Shown here: positions 44,621 to 55,479 of the stretch, piece by piece
How the letters are laid out: every line of letters starts with the position of its first letter
How positions within the stretch are numbered: the first letter of the stretch is position 1
Source: Endomychus coccineus
Lineage: Eukaryota > Arthropoda > Insecta > Coleoptera > Endomychidae
Length of the DNA: 64,000 nucleotides
Direction of reading: 5' to 3'
Assembly: GCA_958510875.1 (NCBI GenBank)
Contig: OY294068.1
Coordinates: 153,114,388 to 153,178,387 of the forward strand
Position numbers and translations under genes: made by a program
Notes under the pieces: model-generated
Told to the model about the DNA's origin: nothing
Databases searched by the model: none
What the model saw: only the letters and a program-made list of their open reading frames with translations

Positions 44621-47380
44621 CTAAATACTATATCTCCCGACTCCGACAAGGTTTATCAGCGGTGTAGCATATATTTGTTGTGTGATGTTTTGATAAACAA
44701 GAAACTGAAGTACCGAATAGATTTTTCAACGAATATGCGTTACTCCGATTCTCATAGAGTAACGGGTACCCGAGGAACGAATAATTACTTTTCTGACAGC
44801 ACTAGTGCAAAGTAAAAACAGTACGTTTTATGTACGTTAAGAAGTTGTGAAAACCGACGAATTTCATCGAAAAAACATCATCAAAGTGATATGAGCATGT
44901 TTTCAAATAATATTTTGATACTACTTCATATCATATTACCATAGATGTTAGCCTATGATGAAGGTCCCCGGCGCACTTACTTTCTCATAGCTTAAACATA
45001 TATTGAAGATACCTATATGAAGTAGTTTCAAAATAGTGCTTGAAAGTTTTTTGATTTTTGATTTAATAACCTGTATATCACTAAATAGACCTTTTGCACT
45101 AAATCTTCACATTCTGAGTCAAATATTTAGTCCAGTAAATGAAGGTATTAATATTTAAATTTTGTTGTTATGAGCCGATTTTGATCAGTGAGGGCTCATT
45201 TTCTTCGTAATGATGTCTAGAACAAAGTGCGGGGTTTATTTTTCTGACTAATTCTTTATATTGTTGATAAACAATAATTAGTATTAAACAAATGCGTGTC
45301 TCAGAGCATTATAAGAAAAAATTAAAAAGTACAGGTTAAAGCAAGTAATTGAAGATTTTCAAATGTTAAAGTAATAAACAAAGGTTCACAAAGCTTACTC
45401 AGTGTTCATAAACAATTTGTTAATTAACAAATTAACGAACAAATGAAATTTAGCCCGCTTGCGCGATATTAGACTCCATTTCGGATATTTCTAACTCGGT
45501 GAACACGAATTTGTTGATATAATTGCAATAAATTGTTTATTTCGTTTGTTAATAAACAATTTATCATTTAACAAATAAACGAAAAAATTAAATTAGGTCT
45601 GGTTATGCGATTTTGGACTCGATTTTGGATATTTTCAACTCGATGAACACGAATTAGTTGATATAATTGCAACAAATTGTTTATCTCATTTGTTAATAAA
45701 CAATTTGTTAGTTAACAAATAAACAAACAAATTAAATTAAGTGGTTATGGGATATTGGACTCGACTTCGAATATTTTTAACTCGATGAACACGAATTCGG
45801 TAATATAATTTCAATAAATTGTTTATCTCATTTGTTGATAAACAATTTGTTAATTAACAATTAACAATTATTAAATCATCAAATTCGTGTTCATCAAGTT
45901 GAAAATGTCCGAAATCGAGTCCAATATAGCATAACCAGACCTGATTTAATTTTTTCGTTTATTTTATTAACAAATGAAATAAACAATTTATTGCAATTAT
46001 TAAATCGCCAAATTCGTGTTCATCAAGTTGAAAACGTCCGAAATCGAGTCCAATATAGCATAACCAGACCTGATTTCATTTTTTCGTTTATTTTATTAAC
46101 AAATGAAATGAACAATTTATTGCAATTATATTACCGAATTCGTGTTCATCGAGTTAAAAATATCCGAAATCGAGTCCAATATCCCATAGCCACCTAATTT
46201 CATTTTTTCGTGTATTTGTTAATTAAGAAATTGTTTATTGACAAATGAAACAAACAATTTATTGCAATTATTAAATCACCAAATTCGTGTTCATCGTGTT
46301 GAAAATGTTCGAAATCGAGTCCAACATCCCATAACCAGACCTAATTTCATTTTTTCGTTTATTTGTTAATTAACAAATTCTTTATTAACAAATGAAATAA
46401 ACAATTTTTTGCAATTATATTACCGAATTCGTGTTCATCGAGTTGAAAATATCCGAAATCGAGTCCAAAATCACATAACCAGACCTAATTTCATTTTTTC
46501 GTTTATTAGTTAATTAACAAATTGTTTATTGACAAATGAAATAAACAATTTTTTGCAATTATATTACCGAATTCGTGTTCATCGAGTTGAAAATATCCGA
46601 AATCGAGTCCAAAATCACATAACCAGACCTAATTTCATTTTTTCGTTTATTTGTTAATTAACAAATTGTTTATTGACAAATGAGGTAAACAATTTATTGC
46701 AATTATATTACCGAATTCGTGTTCATCGAGTTAAAAATATCCGAAATCGAGTCCAATATCCCATAACCACCTAATTTCATTGTTTCGTTTATTTGTTAAT
46801 TAACAAATTATTTATCAACAAATGAAACAAACAATTTATTGCAATTATTAAATCACCAAATTCGTGTTCATCAAGTTGAAAATGTCCGAAATCGATTCCA
46901 ATATCCAACCAGACCAAATTTCATTTTTTCGTTTATTTGTTAATTAACAAATGAAATAAACAATTTATTGCAATTTATTATTACCGAATTCGTGTTCATC
47001 GAGTTAAAAATATCCGAAATCGAGTCCAATATCCCATAACCACCTAATTCCATTTTTTCGTTTGTTAATTAACAAATTGCTTATTAACAAATGAAATAAA
47101 CAATTCATCGCAATTACATTACCGAATTCGGGTTCATCGAGTTAAAAATATTCGAAATCGAGTCCAATATCGCATAACCAGACCTAATTTCATTCTTTCG
47201 TTTATTTATTAATTAACAAATTGTTTATGAACATTGAGTAAGCCTTGCGAACCTTTGCTCATTACTTTAACACTTGATAATATTCAATTACTTGCTTAAA
47301 ACCTGTATTTTTTAATTTTTTCTTATAATACTCTTAGACACGCATTTGTTTAACACTAATTATTGTTTATTAACAGCTGG
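44585..47380. mobile_element. Foldback-type element, copy 2, expanded
   Basis: Left flank (44627-45240), left arm (45240-45400) and right arm (47240-47380) match copy 1, but the inner array is about three times longer (about 45400-47230). A small block (ATGAGCATG, TTCAAGTAATATTTTGAT) at 44587 is found again at 44893 and in copy 1 at 42134, so the left boundary itself is repeated. The right arm is cut at GTTTATTAACAG, about 45 bases shorter than in copy 1. Confidence 0.72.
45400..47230. repeat. Inner array of about 143-bp units, copy 2
   Basis: Units are in reverse orientation from about 45460 to 45850 (three units) and in forward orientation from about 45870 onward (about ten units, for example near 46424, 46567 and 46710, spaced exactly 143). 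The orientation switch gives a large palindrome centred near 45860. Some units are shortened. The frames in this array are chance frames. Confidence 0.9.
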
Positions 47381-47384
47381 CGTT

Positions 47385-48440
47385 ATGTTCAATTATTAAT
47401 GATATTTTCCCCAAAGTACGAAATGAAGTGAATTTTCATTATGACCCCAGACCTCATGAATGTCACCTCCATGTACTTGTTCTGTACGTAAGATACACCT
47501 TCAGACACGTATTAACTACATAATTTCAAAGGCACAGTAGGTTTTCTAATATTCAATTTAGTAACAGTGAAGAACTGCAATATATATAATTGATAACTAA
47601 ATATACACACGTGAAATAAAAACTACATTTGCAGTGACATCCATATTTACACTGCAATTATTGTACATTTCTTGTGGCATCTTTTATACACATCCGATTT
47701 GTTGTGGCAACGATGCCACAATTTAGGAAAATAAGGGGTACGTATCTTCCCTGAAATGGAGTGTATCGTGACGCGAGTCGGTGTGCAGTGTTGCTAAATT
47801 CAATTGGCACTCCGCTACAGCTAGTATTTCCATGTGTCCACAATCGATGTTATAGTCTGGATGCCACAGTAAATACGGGGACGTGTATGTGTGTGTGTGT
47901 CTGTGTGTGGACATCAAACAATTGTTCTGTCAATCTTTTCAACTCATTTTATTCAAGAATAGAGTTATTACTTAGCGAAAGCATTCGTTACATTGCCCCA
48001 CACGGAGCTGTTGAATACTCTCTATAGTATAACAGTAAGAGGCATTGTATTAGAGGTTTTCAAAAATTACTTATCATAGGGAAAATGTAAAAATAAGAGA
48101 TACGTACAGCAACATTATGATATACAAATATGAATACCTCATGACTCAGTCCTTGGACTTATCTAAACTCTTTATTAGACACAGATACAGACGGCACAAC
48201 AATATCTCATCATAAGCTGATGATACAGTTATAGTTAATGAAGACCACACATGGCAGAATGTTAAGGAAGTGGCACAGCATAACATATCCATAGTTAAAG
48301 CATGGTTACACTAGAACAAACTATTTATTGTTCCTCTAAATTATAATTTGCAGACTCAAATCTTGAAATAAATAGTACTGATATAGAAGTGTAGTTTTAC
48401 CGACAGATAATGTTCACCAAGTTTCGTTTCTTAACCTTAA
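47385..48440. other. Spacer with a (TG)n microsatellite
   Basis: The only clear structure is GTATGTGTGTGTGTGTCTGT near 47886. A palindromic patch around TGTGGCA words lies at 47675-47870. No gene seen. Confidence 0.45.
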
Positions 48441-48579
48441 TATACAGGGAGGATGGAAGAGAAATTTGAATCTTTGGAGGGTGAATTTTCAGGGGAGGGT
48501 TTTCTCAAATTTTTCATACAAAGACATCAGAGAATCACCCCTTAAATTTTTTCCATGTTATTTGGATACACCCTGTATA
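48441..48579. mobile_element. Small MITE, TATA-flanked
   Basis: A 139-bp stretch bounded by TATACAGGG and its complement CCCTGTATA. The layout fits a Tc1/mariner-type MITE with TA duplication. The inverted repeat is short and no second copy was found in the window. Confidence 0.45.
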
Positions 48580-48654
48580 CGACCCGATAAATTATGGAAG
48601 AGTTCACTCTAAGGAAACACTATAATACTATGAATAAGAAACAATAACGGTATC

Positions 48655-48720
48655 CACTAAAAATACTTTTAAAGTCCTGAGAACCTTTTCAGCTATTAAG
48701 TAATCATCATCAGGGTAAAC
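48655..48720 (-). repeat. PLE-associated 60-nt motif, copy 2
   Basis: On the minus strand it reads CCCTGATGATGATTACTT, then AATAGCTGAAAAGGTTCT, with the CTGATGA and GAAA words in hammerhead order. No PLE coding sequence is adjacent. See copy 1 at 17885. Confidence 0.4.
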
Positions 48721-48769
48721 GGTATACTGAAATGAAATTAAAACCATATTATCTTCTTCAAAAACATAT

Positions 48770-49990
48770 GAAAAAAGTCACGAACCAAAATCCAACCCCT
48801 TTGGTTCTTCTTGAGCCAATTTTGGACCATTTTGAAAAAAAGAAACCAGAGAAATGAGAAAATTCTCAGGCTAGAAAGCTTGGATCAGGAAAATATTTCC
48901 ATAATTGAATAGCTGAAATATCTACGCAAATTTTGATATCAAGTACTATCTTCTAAGTTGTGTCAACCCTGAGAAAACTCATGCTGAGCCTTTTGGTTTG
49001 CGTTTTTCGTTATAAACCTTGGTTCAGACTATAGATGCCTCTTGTGGCTATCTCAATATACTATTTTCCCTGCTTCAGCATTTGACAGAGACACACAGAA
49101 AGAAAATCAACAAAAATTCTTAATTATTAAAGATGATTTACACTAGCGTTAACCCGGGCTCGATTCCACCCGGGAGACTTCCTTTTTCTTTCTTTTTTTT
49201 ACTTTTTTTTCAATATATGATACAAAATCATAATAACTCTGATAATAATAATGATAAGCCGTTTCGATAGATCACGAAACTGTTTGTGAGTATCTTTTAC
49301 TCTGTCGCACTCATCAGTGTGGAACAACCTCCATTTTTTTCGATAAAGAAGCATCTGCTTCCTCTTCTCTGATATAATGTGTAATATAGAATTTCTAGCA
49401 AATAAGAGATAAAGACCAGGTTTTTTTTCCAAACAAAATTTCATTATTATATGTATTTGAAACCTACCTCGAAACCTGCATTTTATTTGTTAATTTTTTT
49501 TTCAATTAATCAATTTTAATATTAATAATAATGATAATAATAATAATTTGAGTTTTTGTTATAATTATCGAAAAAAGTAAACAAAAGTGTCGAACCCGGG
49601 TCAACCCTAGTGTACATAATCTAAGATAAGAATTGCAATTTTTAGTTGATTTTTTTTGTGTGACTGTCAAACGCTGAAGCGGAGAAAATGGTGAACTGAG
49701 ATAGTCACAAGAAGCATCTATAGTCTGAACCGAGGTTTATAACGAAAGACGTAAAAAGAGACTCAGCATGTGTTTTTTTTTTCGGGATTGACGCAACATA
49801 GAAGATCGTGCTTGGTATCAAAATTTGCGTGAAGGTTTCAGCTATTCAACTATGAATTTATTTTCCTGATGCAAACTTTCTAACCTGATAATTTTCCTTA
49901 TCTTTCAAGGTTCCTTTTTGCAAAATGGTCTCAAATTGGCCCATAGGAACCAAAGTGGTTGGATTTTGGTTCAAAAGGTTAATATTTTGA
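48770..49990. mobile_element. Palindromic (long-TIR) nonautonomous element
   Basis: Arms 48770-49165 and 49588-49990 are inverted copies at fairly high identity. Examples are CGAACCAAAATCCAACC (48782) against GGTTGGATTTTGGTTC (49958), and GGTTCAGACTATAGATGCC (49021) against GCATCTATAGTCTGAACC (49715). The loop is about 420 bases of AT-rich DNA. The inner arm ends carry AACCCGGGCTCGATTCCA and its inverted partner, resembling a tRNA-type B box. Frames inside (49199-49444, 49858-50070) are not coding in both arms. It is a foldback element of unknown family. Confidence 0.75.
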
Positions 49991-52065
49991 CAGACAATCA
50001 CGAAATTACGTTTTTGCGAAAAGAGCGATTGCAGCGCCCAATGCATGCTAAGCATTAGTTGATACGACAAGCAGTCATCTTATGATTGACAATTGAACAA
50101 ACGTTTGATTTTGCTCGAACATCGCACTTTTTGTGCCCTACATTAGGCCCTTCACATTCTATTTACTTCTAATTGGCGTCATTTCAATCTTTCCAATTTC
50201 TTACAACTTTTTCTGTCATAAAATTATCGAGTGGAACTCAGAAAAACACCAAAGTCGGGGCAATTTTGACTCAAAAAATGGCCAATTACTCGATGAGCAT
50301 AGGACCCAGACGTTTTTGATGTCCATATCCGTGATCAGTGCACCCGAATACATGACGATTGACCAAAATTGAGGAACGTATAAATTTGAACCCCGAATGT
50401 CAAACAAAATTACAGAGGGACTGGACTATAGAGGATCTAGTATTGCCTATCTCCTCTACCAACATTCCACTGCTGGCTAACACGATGTTCTTCGAAAATT
50501 ATAGGTTTTCTTCTCGTGTAGTGGAAGTATAGAAAATATTTACCCTTGTGAATCACATACGCTGTCAATTAGAAGAAACTTTAAATGCCATGACATGAAG
50601 TATAATCTGACGTCTTTCTGCGTCTTCATCGGTTTCTAATACTTTTGTTCTCATCTACGATGTTCATAACTATGGAACTACTGTGTTGTCATTATAGTGA
50701 AATGAAATATTATATTCCGAATATTAAGATGGATACCAAAAGTACCACTTGCAAGACGGCTGCCGCACCCTAAAACAATACGATTTATGAATTTCCAGAT
50801 CTCCATATACGCACACATGAACACAAACACATCATCTCGGAAATAGTTTAAATGGATTTAGAAACGAGTATTCCCCAGAAACTCTGATACCTTCTTATAT
50901 ACTTTCTCTCTCACATTTGGTATCAATTTGATTGAGGGTATTGGCACGCTAATTGCATCGCTAGGGATGCGAGTGGAATATCAATCCCCTTAGCAGCAAG
51001 GAATTGAATAAATATAGCTTACATCCGACAATCCTTTCCGACTGGTGGTTTCTCGTTCACGATATTGAATAGATGCCTTGGTAGAACGAATTAAATGTAT
51101 TTGAAGTATACATATTTTTGCATCTCCCAACATGTTAAAGTTAACACGCAAATATCATGAAAATGAAGAGTGTTCGAACACCTAATTACATCTAATTTGT
51201 ATTGGCAGAAATTCGATAATGAACGGATTTTATTAAGGCCATATATACATTTCAAAATACCTTTCAGTAAATAAGCATAAATCGCTTCACTTCCGATAAT
51301 TGATCCACAGTATATTTGAATATGTTATTCCCAACTTTACTAATAACAGATGATTATTTTTCTCATTACTACCAACGAAAATATAAGATCGTTCTGCTTT
51401 CATCGACTCCTGCACGATTGGGGATTGATGAAACTATGAGGCGATAAAGTTTCAACTATTTTCCTCAATTTCAGAGATGTTACTAAGAGTAGTTTTACTT
51501 CTGTCAAAAAGTAGATAAAGCATGAAATCCATCCTTACTTTGATCAAAGGTTCATAAGTGCAAACTGGTGGATTTTTGCACACAGACACACATCTCTAAT
51601 GCATTATAAAAGAAACAGTTTCGTCATCGTTCCCGTAAATTTTAATAAAAAAAAGTGATGGTTTTCAATATTTAAAAACAAATGACACATGATATGTTTT
51701 TATGTAGTAGAGTCTTATGTGAACACAGTAACGTATAGTTCGGGACATTAGAGATCGCCTAGCAGAAGAATGTTAATTCATTTCATAATACTCATAATAT
51801 TAATATCTGTCGAGTGGTTAAGATTCTTCGTAGAACTCTTTATGCTGAAATTATATTTTAATACGACTGCATACAATATGTCGTGATCCGCGACTATTAG
51901 CTCACCCTTGCTGCACTCAGGTCCAACACAATGCGCTAGAATGTTTTTGCGCTCGCTCTACGATGAGATGTAAATAACACTAGAGGAGATCTCAAAATTG
52001 GGAAAAGTAGTTATTCAAACTGGGTTTAAAATTTATTGTAATTTGGAGTTGGTTGGGCCGTTTCT
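49991..52065. other. No gene seen; spacer
   Basis: AT-rich DNA. The part at 50150-50440 is a diverged partner of 21185-21475. Otherwise no motif is recognised. Confidence 0.4.
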
Positions 52066-52069
52066 GCAC

Positions 52070-52420
52070 TCGTTAGGCTCTGATATGATGTGTATAACAA
52101 GTTCTGCAGGAGGAAGAGGAGCCTATTAGTGGTCATGGCATTTGGACCAATCAGTCATGTAACGGTCTCCGCGTAACGTTCCAGTGTCACGTTTTCATCG
52201 ATTAGCTCCCCCTCAAAAACGTATTCTATGTTGAAAACTGGAAGAACTTTTGGGTTTGCTAATACGAAGATTTTTTCTACAGTTGTTGTTTTCCTTCAGT
52301 CAACCCTAGATGTACTCCAACTACTTCACATGTATCGGAAACATCCTCGAGAGCTTGTTCTAATGAGGTGAGAGAATTATTTACATCCTCAACCCGTTTC
52401 TGCTTCCTTATAAATAAAAT
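52070..52420 (-). other. Coding-like minus-strand patch, unassigned
   Basis: Two open segments in different frames look like protein. One (about 52410-52285) reads KRVEDVNNSLTSLEQALEDV and SDTCEVVGVHLGLTEG. The next (about 52280-52165) reads KIFVLANPKVLPVFNIEYVF and EGELIDENVTLERYAETVT before a stop. A frameshift or an intron lies between them. Composition and residue order are protein-like; the family is not recognised. It may be a decayed transposon protein or a host pseudogene. Confidence 0.3.
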
Positions 52421-52959
52421 CTAAGCACTTTGAAGTTCTTCTTTTGAAACGTGCATGCCTATCAACAGTGAAAGGTGAAACTTACCCGCAAACAATAAGT
52501 TTTGAAATTGTTAAAACTAGAATATTCTAGAAGATTACTTGTAAGATTTCAGCAATATAATCTTTTTGCTTGAAATGTTCTGCACACAACCGGTAAAATG
52601 TTATACTTTCAAAGCATTCTCGCCTTAAAGCAATTTCGCACTATTTACGACTAGCAGCATCCTTAGGAAATAAGTAATTAAGGGATGTTTATTAGTTCCA
52701 TATAAATAACTTGGGAAGGTACATCCATATTATCCCATTAATAGGCAACGTTGCGTAAACGCAACATGTTCTCTTATATTTTTTACAATTCATTTTTAGA
52801 GAAATGTAGTCCATTCTATAGTCAGTATACTAACTGATACTGGATATTGGAAATGATTTAGGAACCGCTAATGGAAGATTTTAAAATCTTCCCTATGCTA
52901 CATTGGAACTTCATCCAAATAGTCTACAAAATGTATTTCACTTCTGTGTTTTATAGTGA

Positions 52960-53720
52960 CACGTGGTGTCAGGTTGACTTTCGAATTATTCACACTATAA
53001 TATAACCTTGTTCCATACTGATACCAGCAAAATGCTATTAATCCAAGTAACAACAATCAGGTATGGTATGGTAACAATTATCTGAACAAATGAGATATTT
53101 TATGTTGAATAATTCCGATTGTTTTCGGAGGAGGTTAGATTTCACCTCTACTTCAACTGCTTTCAACTATCAAATATGCAAATATGCAAATATATGCAAA
53201 TTATCGTTGCTAATTTTATCAGAGTTTTACCATCCCCTACTTACAAAATAATCAGCTATTACAAATATGAATCATCGTTATATAATTAATAGTGTTACAA
53301 ACAAAATTATTCTTCATTTACTATATAAAATAATACAAATTATTTGTAATCTCGAATGTCATTCCCGAACAAGTGTAGTGTTTACCAAATGGTGAAAGAA
53401 AAAAACGTAATTGGATATAATTATGAAAAATAAAGGGAACAGGACATCGGATATCCAGCTTCCTCGAGAGGTACTCTACGAAGCTGGAACTGAAAGACAG
53501 TGTTATGTGAAGTTATCCACATTGTAACACGTGATAGATAAATTCATAGTTCTGAATTAACAAACCAAGTAGCTCCTGATTTTTGTTGTGGATCTGACTT
53601 ACATTATTTTTTGAAATCAAACTTGCAAAGCAATATTCAGTTTCTTATATATCATTTGAAGGATGCAAATGATACAATGATCATTTGAATCTGAATGACA
53701 TGAATAATCATTATTTGTGA
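52960..53720 (-). repeat. Dispersed repeat R1, copy 3 (inverted)
   Basis: The reverse complement matches 29620-30200 and 1110-1440. It contains an AGGTTATATTATAGTGTGAA block (from 53005), an ATATTTGCATATTTG block (near 53180), the CTTCGTAGAGTACCTCTCGA block (near 53465) and TCCTTCAAATGATATATAAG (near 53655). Noncoding. Confidence 0.65.
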
Positions 53721-54044
53721 ACCGATTACTTCGAAAACTGTCAGCAGTGGATGGAATGAAGTTTTAAAGTAGAACAATTCCCATTATCTTTTTTTTATGA
53801 AGCTGTTCAGCACGAATGGCGAGAGCTGGCAACTGCTTTCACCATTGAATTACTTGAGAGGGTTCTCTGTTACCAGTCTTACTTAGTTCATTGATTTTAA
53901 TAAGATCGGAAGCCAACGGAAGAACATATCTGTTCGTTTCATTGAAAAATGTGATCGAAATTGAGATATTAAGAATGAACTATGAAAGATTTCACACCAT
54001 GGATATATTATAACACTATTGCTAAGAGATAATCAGCCTGATCC

Positions 54045-54105
54045 ACTGAAAATACTAATAAAACACTGAAGGCCTTTCGGCTACCAAGTAGTCATCACCA
54101 GAAAA
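54045..54105 (-). repeat. PLE-associated 60-nt motif, copy 3
   Basis: On the minus strand it reads CTGGTGATGACTACTTGGTA, then GCCGAAAGGCCTTCAG. It lies about 50 bases upstream of the PLE coding remnant, as would be expected of its terminal repeat. See copy 1 at 17885. Confidence 0.4.
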
Positions 54106-54232
54106 AACTAAATTATAAATCAAAATGTTCAAATACTATTTGGGTTAACATCATTCAAAAGGGTATTTACCGAATTGCAATTATGAGCATAGAGGATTAT
54201 CACAATCCGGTAAATACCTTATCAAATTATGG

Positions 54233-55479
54233 GGCATCTATGACTAGCGCGCAGCTCATTAAAAATAATCCCCTTCTTATACCACTAGGGCGCAGGGTCG
54301 GTATACGACCAGCGCGCGAGCTACCTGCCTAATACCTGCACCCGTAACCTTCTTTTATGTGATCAAAACAAAATTGAAATGCACTTTTTTCTGCAAATAA
54401 ATTTGTTTTTAATTCATCAAATAAAAAAAAAAGAGGATCTTAGCCTTTTTTGATTTTTTTTTTCTAACTTGAACCAAACTCATAATATGAATTGGTATTC
54501 AATATAAGCATAGATATGGTAAGGCTGATAGATTTTTTTGCAACATTTTTACTTTGTGTTTTGGGGGGTTATTTAGATAATTATAAACAAATGATTTGGT
54601 TAAAAAAAGCCCATCATCATGATATGTTATGCAATCAATTACTATTTGGACTCATTCTTTCAACTTTCCGTCAACATTTTCATGTTTTTTCTTTGTAATT
54701 TCTGCTCCAGACAATGAAAGTATGGTAATTATCAACGATACTGTCAACCAAATTATAGTGCTTGGAACTATTCAAATTACAGTTTTTATGCTGAATGAGA
54801 ACGATCTATATGGATGGGACATTTGAATATTGTGTCCAACATTTCCAGCAACTTTTCACCATCCATGTAGTGAAAAACAACAACTATATATCGCTGTTGT
54901 TTTGTTAGTTACCAATTAAAGAAAAAACAACTTACCACATTTTATTCCAATCAATAATTGATAAGTGTTGGGAATATCGGTGGATATTTTTTCCATACAA
55001 GGTTGTTGTGGAATTTGAATATGCAATTCAAGATTCGTTGAGATCACGTTGGCCTGGGTTGATAATCCATGGCTATTTATTCCACCTCACCCAGGCGTGG
55101 TTCAGGAATATTCAGGAATTTGGTCTCGTTCGAGAATTCAAGAATAACCAATCTGTAATTGGAATATGGCTCAGATGGACATTTGGCATACCTATTTTTA
55201 TTTGAAGAAAAATTACATAAATAACGACGCAAAATATCCATCACAGATATGGGCAACAGACAATGTTTGGGATTGCGAAACCACAAGTGCATGCGAATCA
55301 TTTCATTCGGACTTTAACGTATGCTTTTCCAGTGCGCATGCAAACATTTATGATTTCGTCGGAGAGTTGAAGGAATTTATTGTGGAAGCACAAATATGTA
55401 TATCCCAGGTAGCTCGCGCGCTAGTCGTTTACTCACTGTAGAGGCTTTAAGCGACTTTGCGCGCTAGTCGTCGAACGCC
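54233..55479. mobile_element. MULE (Mutator-like element), 9-bp target duplication
   Basis: A 1247-bp element flanked by AAATTATGG at 54224-54232 and 55480-55488. Ends are GGCATCTATGACTAGCGCGC and GGCGTTCGACGACTAGCGCG (the right end reverse-complemented), about 21-22 bases with one indel. A second inverted pair, CCAGCGCGCGAGCTACCTG near 54309 and CGCGCGAGCTACCTG (complement) near 55415, lies inside. Nine-base duplications are typical of MULEs. It sits inside the PLE reading frame, which is rejoined when it is removed. It contains a broken transposase (next entry). Confidence 0.9.
55008..55420 (+). pseudogene. MULE-type transposase, partial
   Basis: Frame 1 (55008-55205) reads VEFEYAIQDSLRSRWPGLII, GYLFHLTQAWFRNIQEFGL, then KNNQSVIGIWLRWTFG. 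This corresponds to the DFE...IKGC.FH..Q..WR..Q segment of MULE transposases. The catalytic Asp before FE is replaced by Glu and the Cys in GC.FH by Tyr. Frame 2 (55200-55420) reads YPSQIWATDNVWDCETTSAC followed by ESFHSDFN, the downstream NACESFH..F block. A frameshift and an internal deletion separate them, and the N-terminal zinc finger and first catalytic Asp are not found. It is nonfunctional. Confidence 0.8.

Noticed and set aside
42883..46197. Frames of 68 codons repeated at 42883 and 45991
   Set aside because: Their similarity follows from the tandem units of the foldback arrays; codon positions are not preferentially conserved.
47723..48027. Overlapping frames around the (TG)n microsatellite
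   Set aside because: Produced by the microsatellite and flanking palindromic sequence; no homology seen.
49150..49175. tRNA gene, because of GGCTCGATTCC
   Set aside because: Only a B-box-like word is present; no cloverleaf (acceptor or anticodon stems) could be formed with the flanks.
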